From contig CATLAS010000001.1 of the NCBI GenBank assembly GCA_949878535.1, positions 1 through 20,144 on the forward strand: DNA of 20,144 bases, read 5' to 3'. Of the stretch, positions 1 through 7,660 are shown in pieces; the stretch's first letter is position 1, and the number at the start of each line of letters is the position of its first letter. Below the pieces are notes generated by a model that searched no databases, had not been told where the DNA came from, and was given only the letters and a program-made list of their open reading frames with translations. The stretch comes from an uncultured Eubacteriales bacterium. Lineage in GTDB: Bacteria; Bacillota; Clostridia; Oscillospirales; CAG-272. Both the position numbers and the translations under genes were made by a program.

Positions 1-3000
1 TCACTTCCCCAGAAGGGGCATCGGGAACAAAGCTTGTTTCTGCATGGATTTCTTCACCAGTTATAAGAAGCGGTTTGCCAGTGGATTTATCCATCAGTAC
101 GCCGCTGACGGTGTATTCCTTTCCGGGAATGAGATGTCGGTAAGATACGATATCCTCCAGTGTGAATACTTCCGTCGCTCCGATTTCTTTTTTTCCATCA
201 ACCGAAGCGTTTGTACTGATTTTCGGAATTTTGTCGTTCACAACCGTGATCTCTATAACTTCCTCATTTTCGGCTATCCGCACTGGATAGATTTCTTCAT
301 TCGGTAGGAAATTTTCCGCAGGCTGCAATTCCTTTATCAGCCAGTTTCCATATGGAACACCCTTTAAAAAGAACAAGCCTTCGGAGTCTGATTCGGTTGT
401 CAGAAGCGCTGTTTCTGCTGTAAAGACAGTTTCATTCGGTGCAAACAAGCCGAATACTGCACCGGATATGGGTTCCTCCGTTTCACGGTCAACTTTCAGT
501 CCTTTCACATTCCCTGTAATTATGTGGTTTGCGATCGGTTCGCCGTCATTCACCCGGATATCAACAATAGCGGTCTCCTGTCCTGCATACTCAAACATGA
601 CAGGGTATTTTTCATCAGAAAGAATATAATGGCTATCTGTTGCCAATTCTTTTGCATAGCAGTTTGCTCCGGCTGGAAGATCGACAGGGAAAACTGCTTT
701 ACCATTTATATCGCAGTATACTGTTTCCATCAACCCATCTTTGGGGATAACTGATCCGTTTGCAGCAATCAGATCCTCTGCGGCAAATAAACCGAATTGT
801 ACTGAAAGAATTTCATTGTTTTGACCAATATTGAATCTTTCGTTTTGCTCCATGAGTTTTTCAAGAGATATAGATACTTTTTGGCGTTCGTTGTAAAAAA
901 CTGTGGAAGCCTCTGTAATTGCAATATTCTGACCGGCATAGTTCAGTTCTACGAGTCGTATTTCTTCGTTCAGAATCATTCCATACGGCGCTTTTACTTC
1001 ACGGATTTCAAATTTTCCGAGATATAAAGGCTGCGTTACAGCTTTTCCTGAATCATCTGTTGTAATCGCGTTCACAAGGCTGCCTTTTGCGTAACGAAGT
1101 GTTCCGTCTGGTGTATAAATATCTTTGGCGGCACGCACTTCATACACTGCTCCAGGAATTCCCTGAGCAGAGTAACTCGGCTTGTATACAGTCGGAAGTG
1201 CAATATCGTTTCCATTATCGTCTACATACCCGCCGCCTATTGCCGTAACCGTGGAGAACACTTCTCCTGTTTTGGTAATCGTTATTCTGCCTTTCTGCGG
1301 CATATTGGGGCGATTGACTTTGACAACTGTAATTATGCCATCCTCAGAGGCTGAATCTGCTGCCACATCAAAATAGACCGGAGTAGAATCAAGTACATAC
1401 CCATACGGTGCTGTTACTTCAACAAGTGAGTAGCCTTTGCCGTATTCCAATTTTTGTGGTGTGATCAGCATCCCATCTTCTGTGGTATAGAAGGTGTCGA
1501 TTTCGGTGTATTCGGGATAGGTATAGCTCATTACAATTTGATTTCCGTCTGGATCGTATAGTTGGAACGCTGAGCCGGCATACGGAATTGTCAAACCTGA
1601 TTCTGCATCAGTTTTGATAATTTTAATGTAGCTTTCAAAATATGCGTTATTGATCAAATAACGATAAGTCTGACCGTCTTCAGAAACGAAGACATCAAAG
1701 TCTTTTATAAATTCCCGACCATCCCAGCCTTTTATCTGGTGAACGGTATAAATGCCGTAAGGCAGATCCTTTGAGAGTGTAAAACCGTTTTTATCGCACA
1801 CAAGACGGTCACGCTCGACATTTTTAGCAGTATTGTAATCGCCTGCAGATTTCAGATAAATCTCAAACTCAGCCCCGACTTCAAGAGTCTCAAGCTGCGT
1901 GCTGCCATCATTCGTGTGTTTGATAATTGCTATATTTCCCTTTATAATCTGTTCATTCAAATTGCTTGCTACGGTGTTGTATTCTACAGTGTAATTTTTC
2001 GCCTGGGCACCGATATGATGAATAGAACAGTCAAGCAAATAGCCTTCCGAAGGTGTGATTTCACGAACCGACCAATTATCCCCACAGATATAATATTTCG
2101 TTGTGAACTGTCCGTTTTCATCTGTAGTATATGTGTCGATCAACTGCTCGTCTTTATATATACCGTACACTGCTCCTGAAAGTGTAGCATCGCCTTGGGG
2201 AATCCCTGTTTCATTGTCGCTTTTGGTAACGGTTACATTCCACTTTTTTAGAATATTCGTAAAGCTTTTGTTTGTAGTCTTATTCCATTCGATTACCGCT
2301 GTTTGTTTTTCGGGGACAACATACCGAATTGCTGTATCGACTTCCTCGAGCGTGTAATCTGTGCCGATTAAAACATCCTTAAAATATGCCTTGCCAAAGC
2401 TGTCGGTAACGGCATATTCATTTACGGGAAGTCCTGAAAGTGAAGTTCCAAACAGGTGGAATTTTACACCTTCATTCAGACCATCCTCCGAAGTTTTTGT
2501 AACAGTGAGATTGCCTCGGCGGAGCGTATTATTAAAATTAACAGTAGAGGTTTGACCGCTCACAACAGTGACACGCTGAACATTCTGCGGATTATATCGG
2601 TCTGCCGTTTGCTCTGTTATCGTGTAAACACCGGGTTTCAATGTAACATCTGCTATTCCATTTTCTCCTGTGACGGTAGAAATATTTGCACCGTTTCCGG
2701 ATATAGTAAATTTCACTCCAGAAATCTTACTGTCTTCGCTTGTCTTTTTTATTCTGCATATTCCGTCTGCTTCTGTTTGTATTTTGAAAAAGAAGAATAC
2801 AGGATCTTCAGCTCCGCATACCATTGTCTGATATCCGGGACGTCCCCATATGAGAAATTGGTTGCCACTGACTGAAATATTTTTTCGGCATCTTACAGAC
2901 AAAGCATAGGGAAGTGCTTTATTGCTTGAAAAAATATATTGATCTCCGTTTCTTGTAACTTGAATATCACTGTTTTTAAAGTCGATATCTGCAAAAGTTC

Positions 3001-3754
3001 CGTTTGTATCGGTAACAGTAAGAGCATATTTGTTTGTATTTTGATCCCAACGCATGATCATAGCAGATGCAGCAGATTCACTTCTTGCACAGAAGCTTGG
3101 AATAGCATAATGCTTTGTCATCTGATCAAGTATCCAGTTATATGCAAGCTCTGCCGGACGGTTTTTAATCGAATTGTAGAAGGTATCTGCCAGTACGGTA
3201 TCGTTATTTATTCTTTCTACGGGAGATGTACGTAACCCTTGCTGATACTCCCAAATGATTATCTGTGTTGCAACCATATAGTCATCGTTATTTATACCGT
3301 TTATAGGCGGATTTTTTCCGTCAGTCCACCCATACACAGTACACAGCATGATTCCAAACTGGGCAGCCATAGGGAGATTTTGATAATATCGGCTATTTGT
3401 ACCGGAGGATGAGGTATATTCATTTGTGCTTTCGTTAAAATCAACTCCGGCTTCAACACAGTAAACATATCTGTCTTCACCATTGGTATCTGTCAGAAGA
3501 TAATGCCAAAGAAAATTATGTCCTGCTTTATGTTCAACCGTGGTGCTTCCATCTGCAGCATATATCAGGCAGTCAAAATCTTTTGGTGCACTGTAAGTAT
3601 CCCCATCAGAACTGATATATTTTTCTCCAAGTCTTGATGAACATACGCTTCCTTCCGTGCCACTAAATGCAAAAGCACTCAGCGGTATAAGTCCCGTCAG
3701 CAGCAATATGCAAATGACGGAGGCAAGAATTCTGAGAAGAAATTTTGTTTTCAT
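1..3754 (-). CDS. Giant secreted adhesin: thioester domain, Cna-B/SpaA repeats, VaFE module (partial, C-terminus beyond left edge)
   Basis: Reading from an ATG at 3754, the frame has no stop down to base 2, giving at least 1251 residues. AAAGGA lies 7 nt before the ATG. Residues 1-29 form a signal peptide (basic start, hydrophobic core, SAFA cleavage after A29). An N-terminal thioester domain is indicated by YCVEAG (Cys99) and TQIIIW (Gln164, Trp168), the Cys/Gln pair that forms an internal thioester able to bond covalently to host or surface targets. From about residue 334 come roughly eight Cna-B/SpaA-like modules, each opening with strands such as RIKKTSED, TVTKTSED or IKIIKTDAESG and containing G(A/V)xF/Y-type strands. 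From about residue 1177 a VaFE/T-Q ester-bond module begins (candidate Thr1181; IPGKEYTVSGVLMDKSTGKP). A cell-wall anchor would lie outside the window. Its place next to ParA/ParB and an att site suggests mobile-element cargo. Domain identities are firm; the ligand is unknown. Confidence 0.93.
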   Translation of the reverse strand, partial: MKTKFLLRILASVICILLLTGLIPLSAFAFSGTEGSVCSSRLGEKYISSDGDTYSAPKDFDCLIYAADGSTTVEHKAGHNFLWHYLLTDTNGEDRYVYCVEAGVDFNESTNEYTSSSGTNSRYYQNLPMAAQFGIMLCTVYGWTDGKNPPINGINNDDYMVATQIIIWEYQQGLRTSPVERINNDTVLADTFYNSIKNRPAELAYNWILDQMTKHYAIPSFCARSESAASAMIMRWDQNTNKYALTVTDTNGTFADIDFKNSDIQVTRNGDQYIFSSNKALPYALSVRCRKNISVSGNQFLIWGRPGYQTMVCGAEDPVFFFFKIQTEADGICRIKKTSEDSKISGVKFTISGNGANISTVTGENGIADVTLKPGVYTITEQTADRYNPQNVQRVTVVSGQTSTVNFNNTLRRGNLTVTKTSEDGLNEGVKFHLFGTSLSGLPVNEYAVTDSFGKAYFKDVLIGTDYTLEEVDTAIRYVVPEKQTAVIEWNKTTNKSFTNILKKWNVTVTKSDNETGIPQGDATLSGAVYGIYKDEQLIDTYTTDENGQFTTKYYICGDNWSVREITPSEGYLLDCSIHHIGAQAKNYTVEYNTVASNLNEQIIKGNIAIIKHTNDGSTQLETLEVGAEFEIYLKSAGDYNTAKNVERDRLVCDKNGFTLSKDLPYGIYTVHQIKGWDGREFIKDFDVFVSEDGQTYRYLINNAYFESYIKIIKTDAESGLTIPYAGSAFQLYDPDGNQIVMSYTYPEYTEIDTFYTTEDGMLITPQKLEYGKGYSLVEVTAPYGYVLDSTPVYFDVAADSASEDGIITVVKVNRPNMPQKGRITITKTGEVFSTVTAIGGGYVDDNGNDIALPTVYKPSYSAQGIPGAVYEVRAAKDIYTPDGTLRYAKGSLVNAITTDDSGKAVTQPLYLGKFEIREVKAPYGMILNEEIRLVELNYAGQNIAITEASTVFYNERQKVSISLEKLMEQNERFNIGQNNEILSVQFGLFAAEDLIAANGSVIPKDGLMETVYCDINGKAVFPVDLPAGANCYAKELATDSHYILSDEKYPVMFEYAGQETAIVDIRVNDGEPIANHIITGNVKGLKVDRETEEPISGAVFGLFAPNETVFTAETALLTTESDSEGLFFLKGVPYGNWLIKELQPAENFLPNEEIYPVRIAENEEVIEITVVNDKIPKISTNASVDGKKEIGATEVFTLEDIVSYRHLIPGKEYTVSGVLMDKSTGKPLLITGEEIHAETSFVPDAPSGEV

Positions 3755-3777
3755 AAGTAAATCCTTTCAATATGCAG

Positions 3778-3809
3778 AAAAGCTTTCGCTGCATGCAGTG
3801 AAAGCTTTT
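3778..3809 (-). terminator. Near-perfect 32-nt palindrome between lipoprotein and adhesin genes
   Basis: AAAAGCTTTC (3778-3787) pairs with GAAAGCTTTT (3800-3809). The interior is itself palindromic (CTGCATGCAG, 3789-3798) with one G/T step. It lies after the lipoprotein stop codon and 24 nt before the adhesin ATG. The A-rich and T-rich ends resemble a rho-independent terminator, but no separate T-run follows. It could be a partial terminator or attenuator that sets adhesin expression, or a protein-binding site. Confidence 0.5.
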
Positions 3810-3826
3810 CAAATTTATTTGTTTTA

Positions 3827-4525
3827 TTAAGCGAATAAGAAATATATGCGATATGCGCCCTCCTTCAGTTTTTCTGCATAAATATTAAAACAGGTAATTG
3901 TATCATAACCGTAAGCCGCAAGGTTGTCCAGCGTATGAAATCGTATATATTCTGAAAGTGTCCTTTCAATACTTTGCTTGGAATCTTTCAATGAAATAGT
4001 TACAGGATTCCACCATGCAGCGTTTTCAGATGTAAACGCAGTATTGCGTGTATACCCCATGTCTTTAGCAATGCGAATACATATTTCCATAACATCTTCC
4101 ACGCTGATCTGGGGTACAGGAACACTTGCTTCTGCATTTGCAGCAGTGGTGATATCAGATACTGGAGCGAGCAGGGGAGGACTTGAAACTACAGGTTTAT
4201 TTGGGATTTTTTGTGTAGTAGTTATTTCGGAAGGTGTAGACTCCATACTGTTATTCGGTGCGGCTGTGTCTGTAACAGCTTCTGTTATAACCGGTTCGCT
4301 TGTAGTTGCAATTGTATCCGAGAATGTATCTATGCTGTCAATCTGTTCTGTTTCATTTGAATAATCATATTCTGTATCGATCACATCCTGTGTATCTATG
4401 GGAACAGTTTCATCAGTTATAGTGGGAAGTTTATAGAGCTTTCTTTTTGTAGTATTCTTTTCAGAAGAGCATGCGGTCATTGTTAGTATAGTGATTGCTG
4501 CGATAATGATTAAAATTCGTTTCAT
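3827..4525 (-). CDS. Putative lipoprotein with Ser/Thr/Glu-rich linker (unknown function)
   Basis: The 232-residue protein starts MKRILIII with a hydrophobic segment ending TMTAC, so Cys19 is the likely lipidated residue, exposed on the outer face of the membrane. Residues about 20-135 are low-complexity and rich in Thr, Ser, Glu, Pro and Asp, typical of a surface stalk or linker. The compact C-terminal part (about 138-232) starts VEDVMEICIRIAKDMGY and ends in the hydrophobic strand RIYFLFA. I do not recognise that domain. The gene lies between parB and the adhesin on the same strand, so it may be cargo or an accessory of the same mobile element. The Shine-Dalgarno sequence is weak (GAG about 12 nt upstream). 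The reading frame and the lipoprotein nature are well supported; the function is not. Confidence 0.8.
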   Translation of the reverse strand: MKRILIIIAAITILTMTACSSEKNTTKRKLYKLPTITDETVPIDTQDVIDTEYDYSNETEQIDSIDTFSDTIATTSEPVITEAVTDTAAPNNSMESTPSEITTTQKIPNKPVVSSPPLLAPVSDITTAANAEASVPVPQISVEDVMEICIRIAKDMGYTRNTAFTSENAAWWNPVTISLKDSKQSIERTLSEYIRFHTLDNLAAYGYDTITCFNIYAEKLKEGAYRIYFLFA

Positions 4526-4549
4526 AGTTTATATCATCTCGATTCTCAA

Positions 4550-4572
4550 CTTAGTGCACTGGGTGCACTAAG
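4550..4572. repeat. Perfect inverted repeat overlapping the parB stop codon
   Basis: CTTAGTGCA (4550-4558) and TGCACTAAG (4564-4572) are perfect 9-bp arms around a 5-bp centre. The site overlaps the last codons of parB and precedes the lipoprotein start. No T-run follows on the minus strand, so it does not look like a normal terminator. It differs from the chromosomal parS consensus. A ParB-binding (centromere-like) site or an operator for the lipoprotein gene are possible readings. Confidence 0.6.
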
Positions 4573-5533
4573 TCTTAATTGAATTTTTGTATTCTTCCAG
4601 AAACGCAAGAAACAAGGATTCTATATTTTTAGTTTCCGTCAGAATATCTGCATACTCACGCAGCTTTTTACCACTGATTGTAATAGACGAAGGATAATTC
4701 TTAGTTTGGGTATTGAATATACTTTGAATCGTTTCAGAGCTTAAAGGACTGCATTCTTCAAGTTGACGCAACGCATTGATTTGGCTCGCTTTTGGTTTGA
4801 TTCCTTTAGAAACAACATTTGTGAGCAAATACTCTTGTGTTTCTGCTGATAAATATGAAATTGCAACTCCGACTTTGAAGCCTATTTTACCGCTATCTAC
4901 TAATAAAAGCAAATTTCGATTCAGAAAAGTTAATCGAATCAGATATGCTACCATCCTCCGACTGTCCTTATGTTCCTTGCCGGCTTCGCTCAGTGTATCA
5001 AGTTTTTGACCGTTATTCTGTAGATCTGTTCTTCGTCCTTGCCGATTTTGCAAATCCAAGCGCATTTTGTATGCGTATGCTTTTTCACTGTAGGTGAGAT
5101 TGTGCCGTTGCTCCAAATTAGTATCAAGCATAATCATAGCTGCGGAAATATCGTTAATATCTTCTCTGATAATGGCAGGTATTTCTGTTTTTCCGCATAA
5201 AGATGAAGCCCTTGTTCGGTTTCTTCCGGCAAGTATTTGATACTTGCCGTTTCCGAACGGTCTGACTGTTATTGGATCAATTACCCCATTTTCTGATATA
5301 CTTTTGGCGAGTGACAATAAATTTTCTGAGTTATATGGTCGGAACGGTTGTGGTTGTCCGGTAATCTGTTCGATCATTTCATCTTTGTATTCAACTAATT
5401 GATTTATGGGAAGCATAATAATCCGGCTCGAAACTTTCTGTACTGGCTGTGTAATAAAGTCTTCAAAATCCTCGCATGAAGATTGTCTGTAGCTGGTAGA
5501 ACGGATTTGTTCTTGTAAATTCATTTTAGCCAT
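4568..5533 (-). CDS. parB: ParB/Spo0J-family partition protein
   Basis: The 321-residue protein has the ParB N-terminal nucleotide-binding fold: a strand with NGVIDPITVRPFGNGKYQIL (about residues 83-102), then AGRNRTRAS, the local form of the family's G-E-R-R-x-R-A box. A helical middle region follows (RHNLTYSEKAYAYKMRLD and beyond) where the DNA-binding helix-turn-helix of this family sits. Its ATG overlaps the parA stop by 8 nt, with GAGG 9 nt upstream inside parA, so the two genes are translationally coupled. With ParA it would segregate or stabilise DNA. Next to a tRNA attachment site, this points to maintenance of the excised circular form of an integrative element. Family assignment is confident; its DNA site is not known (see the inverted repeat at 4550-4572). 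Confidence 0.92.
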   Translation of the reverse strand: MAKMNLQEQIRSTSYRQSSCEDFEDFITQPVQKVSSRIIMLPINQLVEYKDEMIEQITGQPQPFRPYNSENLLSLAKSISENGVIDPITVRPFGNGKYQILAGRNRTRASSLCGKTEIPAIIREDINDISAAMIMLDTNLEQRHNLTYSEKAYAYKMRLDLQNRQGRRTDLQNNGQKLDTLSEAGKEHKDSRRMVAYLIRLTFLNRNLLLLVDSGKIGFKVGVAISYLSAETQEYLLTNVVSKGIKPKASQINALRQLEECSPLSSETIQSIFNTQTKNYPSSITISGKKLREYADILTETKNIESLFLAFLEEYKNSIKT

Positions 5534-6323
5534 AACACATTACCTCGGATGCGATATTGGCATATGCTTTGGCTGCATCTATGCTCGGAGCATATTCATG
5601 CAGTGAAATACCGAATACCGGAGCTTCAGCCACTTTGATTGCATATTTAACATAGCTGTCAAATATATGTATATGATCTCCGAAATCCCGTGTTACAAGT
5701 TCAGAAATTTGCTTACAGTAATTCGTATTGCCTTGATACTTAGTAATAATGACACCTTCGATTCTCAACTCTTGGTTCAAGCGACGCTGTACCATTCGTA
5801 TCATCTTTTCTACCTGATCCAATCCATCACTGCTCAAAATATGTGCTTCAACAGGAATCAGAACAGAATTTGAGGCGGTAAGCGCATTCAATGTAAACAT
5901 ATCTAAACCTGGATGACAGTCCAGAAAAATGTATTCGTAATCATTTTTGATATACGAAAGAATATATTCAAGCAATCTTTCACGACAGGTCGCTGTTGGA
6001 ATCACCGTTTCAAGAGAGGAAAGTTTTGCACTTGACGGAATAACATCAACTGTGGTAGAATGTACGACACTTTGCTTGATAATCTGCACCATTTCTTCAT
6101 CTTCTGTTTCATTGATTGCTGCATTGAACAAATCATAAATTGTAGGCTGATTTGCTATTTGTCCGGGATGGATTCCAAAGTGTTTGGAAAGATTATGCTG
6201 TGGATCTAAGTCTACAACACATACTCGCTTCCCATGCATTTGCATGTATGAACTGATATTAACTGTGGAGGTTGTTTTTCCCACCCCACCTTTACAGGAT
6301 ATAACTGATATGATTTTACACAT
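5526..6323 (-). CDS. parA: ParA/Soj-family partition ATPase
   Basis: The 265-residue protein carries the deviant Walker A motif KGGVGKTT at residues 11-18, with the signature Lys11. VVDLDPQ is the A' motif (Walker A-prime Asp). FLDCHPGLD stands where most ParAs have a D-x-P-P motif, so this is a variant Walker B region. Length and motif order fit Soj-type ParA. Such ATPases form ATP-dependent dimers on nucleoid DNA and move ParB-DNA complexes. The start is ATG at 6323 with AGAGGAAC upstream. It is the first gene inside the right border of the presumed mobile element and is coupled to parB. The AT-rich sequence upstream holds its promoter and possible binding sites. Confidence 0.95.
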   Translation of the reverse strand: MCKIISVISCKGGVGKTTSTVNISSYMQMHGKRVCVVDLDPQHNLSKHFGIHPGQIANQPTIYDLFNAAINETEDEEMVQIIKQSVVHSTTVDVIPSSAKLSSLETVIPTATCRERLLEYILSYIKNDYEYIFLDCHPGLDMFTLNALTASNSVLIPVEAHILSSDGLDQVEKMIRMVQRRLNQELRIEGVIITKYQGNTNYCKQISELVTRDFGDHIHIFDSYVKYAIKVAEAPVFGISLHEYAPSIDAAKAYANIASEVMCYG

Positions 6324-6382
6324 TCCAATGTTCCTCTTTTTCTATCTATACAAAAGACAGTAGATTGCGATATAAAGATATA

Positions 6383-6410
6383 AAATTATTTAGATAGGTT
6401 ATTTATGCAA
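6383..6410 (-). promoter_or_regulatory. Possible parA promoter
   Basis: On the minus strand TTGCAT (6410-6405) and TAATTT (6388-6383) are separated by 16 bp, about 60 bp upstream of the parA ATG. Both boxes are imperfect and the region is very AT-rich, so chance matches are easy. Confidence 0.35.
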
Positions 6411-6560
6411 GAATTGCTTCTGTAGTTATACCGCTATTTGTACCGCTATTGTATTATGTTTTTTATGTGCTTTATAAAAAAATATGCTGGATATACTACT
6501 ATATACAGTGTTTGCGCATGCGATATAATACTATATAATGTATATACTTTTGGGATATAT
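6411..6560. other. AT-rich terminal region of the mobile element with short direct repeats
   Basis: No gene fits here. TACCGCTATT occurs twice in tandem (6429-6438 and 6441-6450), a 12-bp period close to one helical turn. CGCATGCG (6515-6522) is a small palindrome. Several TATAAT-like strings occur (6524-6529, 6534-6539). Lying between the att site and parA, the repeats could be integrase arm sites, excisionase sites or an operator for parA. Sequence alone cannot decide. Confidence 0.45.
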
Positions 6561-6608
6561 GGCTCATAACCCGGAGGTCGTGAGGTTCAAATCCCACCCC
6601 CGCAACCA
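6561..6608 (+). tRNA. 3' fragment of tRNA-fMet (CAT), interpreted as the attachment site at the element's right end
   Basis: The fragment runs from the anticodon loop CTCATAA through the 3' anticodon arm CCCGG, variable loop, T-loop TTCAAAT, acceptor strand CCCCGCA and encoded ACCA. The acceptor and loops match bacterial initiator tRNA. The 5' half (acceptor strand, D arm, 5' anticodon stem) is absent: the AT-rich sequence left of 6561 does not pair with it. A 3'-only tRNA piece is the classic product of tyrosine-recombinase integration into a tRNA gene, with the intact gene restored at the other end. The T-stem reads GTGAGG against CCCAC, one base more than the expected GTGGG, so this copy could not fold normally. 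It is not a functional tRNA gene. Confidence 0.85.
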
Positions 6609-6614
6609 GCAAAT

Positions 6615-6652
6615 CCTTGAAAACATTACGTTTTCAAGGGTTTTTTCTTTTT
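6615..6652 (+). terminator. Rho-independent terminator after the tRNA fragment
   Basis: CCTTGAAAAC (6615-6624) and GTTTTCAAGG (6630-6639) form a perfect 10-bp stem with loop ATTAC, followed by a long T-rich tract from 6640. It sits 6 nt after the encoded CCA, so it was probably the original terminator of the tRNA-fMet gene. That supports chromosomal DNA to the right of 6608. Confidence 0.9.
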
Positions 6653-6773
6653 CTCTCATTATTGTAGTCACCTTAAAGGTACACTTCTGACCCCATTTGA
6701 CTCTACAGCGCGGTGGGGGGATTTCATTTTTGCAATAAATATGATACTATAGCATTATAAAAAAATATAAGGA

Positions 6774-6992
6774 ATGCGTTTTTTAAAAAAAGCTAAAATA
6801 GTAGTGCGGGAAAATATTATCGGTATCAAAGATGATATAGGCTTGTATGCTTTGAACGGCTATTACGAAAGCCCAACTATTGAATTTAAAGATACATTGT
6901 CTAATGATGAAATGTTAGCTGATCTGGAAAAGCTATACAAGACGGAATACGCAGATTTGCTTGTTGATTCCATTGAACTTATAATATGTTAA
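6774..6992 (+). CDS. Small hypothetical protein (72 aa, doubtful)
   Basis: This plus-strand frame encodes MRFLKKAKIVVRENIIGIKD and continues to ...LLVDSIELIIC. Composition is protein-like (charged, alternating hydrophobic residues), and a strong hairpin follows 29 nt after the stop. Against it, AAGGA abuts the ATG with almost no spacer, and no known family is recognisable. It may be a real small gene, the tail of a decayed one, or chance. The rest of the AT-rich stretch 6653-7126 shows no gene. Confidence 0.35.
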   Translation: MRFLKKAKIVVRENIIGIKDDIGLYALNGYYESPTIEFKDTLSNDEMLADLEKLYKTEYADLLVDSIELIIC

Positions 6993-7021
6993 TAGATTAC
7001 ACTGTTTTTTATCATTTAATA

Positions 7022-7052
7022 ATCCCCCGATTACAAACAGTAATCGGGGGAT
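7022..7052. terminator. Strong hairpin, probable terminator of the ior-aroK operon and/or the small ORF
   Basis: ATCCCCCGATTAC (7022-7034) and GTAATCGGGGGAT (7040-7052) give a perfect 13-bp stem with loop AAACA. It lies between the convergent small ORF and aroK. T-runs after the stem are short on both strands (ATCTTTC on plus), so efficiency is uncertain, but the placement fits a shared convergent terminator. Confidence 0.65.
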
Positions 7053-7126
7053 ATCTTTCATACCTGATTCAGTGGCTGATTTTTCTACTTCTAAATATTT
7101 TTTGAAGGAAACAAACGGATACCCTG

Positions 7127-7624
7127 TCACTTCACCATTTGAGTAATTTCCTCTACAGTCTCCTCCAGCGAGAAATCCTGTGCAGACACAGTAACATCCG
7201 CGTATCGCTCATATAAAGGAACTCGATACGCATATACATCTGCCAGCCCTTCTCCTGGCTCCATGGCAATTCCTCTGGTTTTAATATTGGAAATCCGATG
7301 CTCAATTTGTGTAAGAGGGAGTTGTAGATATACAATCTTTCCAAGACTTTTCAGGCGCGCCATGGCTGCTTCTCCAAGCACCACACTGCCGCCGGTAGCA
7401 ATTACGGTTTTCTCCAAATCCTGTAACGCCGCTACGGTTTCGTTTTCTAACCGCAGAAATGCTTCCATTCCATCATCCCGGATGATTTCATACAGCTTTT
7501 TTCCAGCCTTTTGCTGCAGCAGCAAATCCGTATCCAAAAAACTGTATCCAAGTGTTTTTGCAAGCAGCACTCCTGCTGTGCTTTTTCCGCAGCCGGGCAT
7601 CCCGATCAAAATAATATTTGTCAA
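7127..7624 (-). CDS. aroK: Shikimate kinase
   Basis: The 165-residue protein is typical in length for AroK/AroL, which phosphorylates shikimate at the 3-hydroxyl with ATP in the chorismate pathway. Visible motifs are the P-loop GMPGCGKST (8-16), DTD (31-33) for Mg and shikimate, FLRLE (56-60, Arg58), TGGS (77-80) with its substrate-binding glycines, KTRG (116-119) in the lid, and Arg134 near the end. The start is TTG at 7624, with AAAGG 8 nt upstream; no better ATG exists in frame before the P-loop. It is the last gene of the operon, 36 nt after the stalk-protein gene. Making aromatic precursors beside indolepyruvate oxidation is a loose thematic link. Confidence 0.95.
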   Translation of the reverse strand: MTNIILIGMPGCGKSTAGVLLAKTLGYSFLDTDLLLQQKAGKKLYEIIRDDGMEAFLRLENETVAALQDLEKTVIATGGSVVLGEAAMARLKSLGKIVYLQLPLTQIEHRISNIKTRGIAMEPGEGLADVYAYRVPLYERYADVTVSAQDFSLEETVEEITQMVK

Positions 7625-7660
7625 TTTATCTGCCTTTCCAACCTGTGAATATTGCCTGTT

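Noticed and set aside
3978..4364. 128-codon plus-strand frame inside the lipoprotein gene
   Set aside because: It is antisense to the low-complexity Ser/Thr linker, has no ribosome site, and its composition follows from that linker.
6653..6770. Possible insertion-sequence remnant (GGTACACTTCTGACCCC region)
   Set aside because: There is no inverted-repeat pair, target duplication or transposase fragment to support it.
6933..7130. 65-codon minus-strand frame
   Set aside because: Much of it is encoded by the 7022-7052 hairpin and it has no clear ribosome site; hydrophobic text such as PRLLFVIGG comes from the stem.
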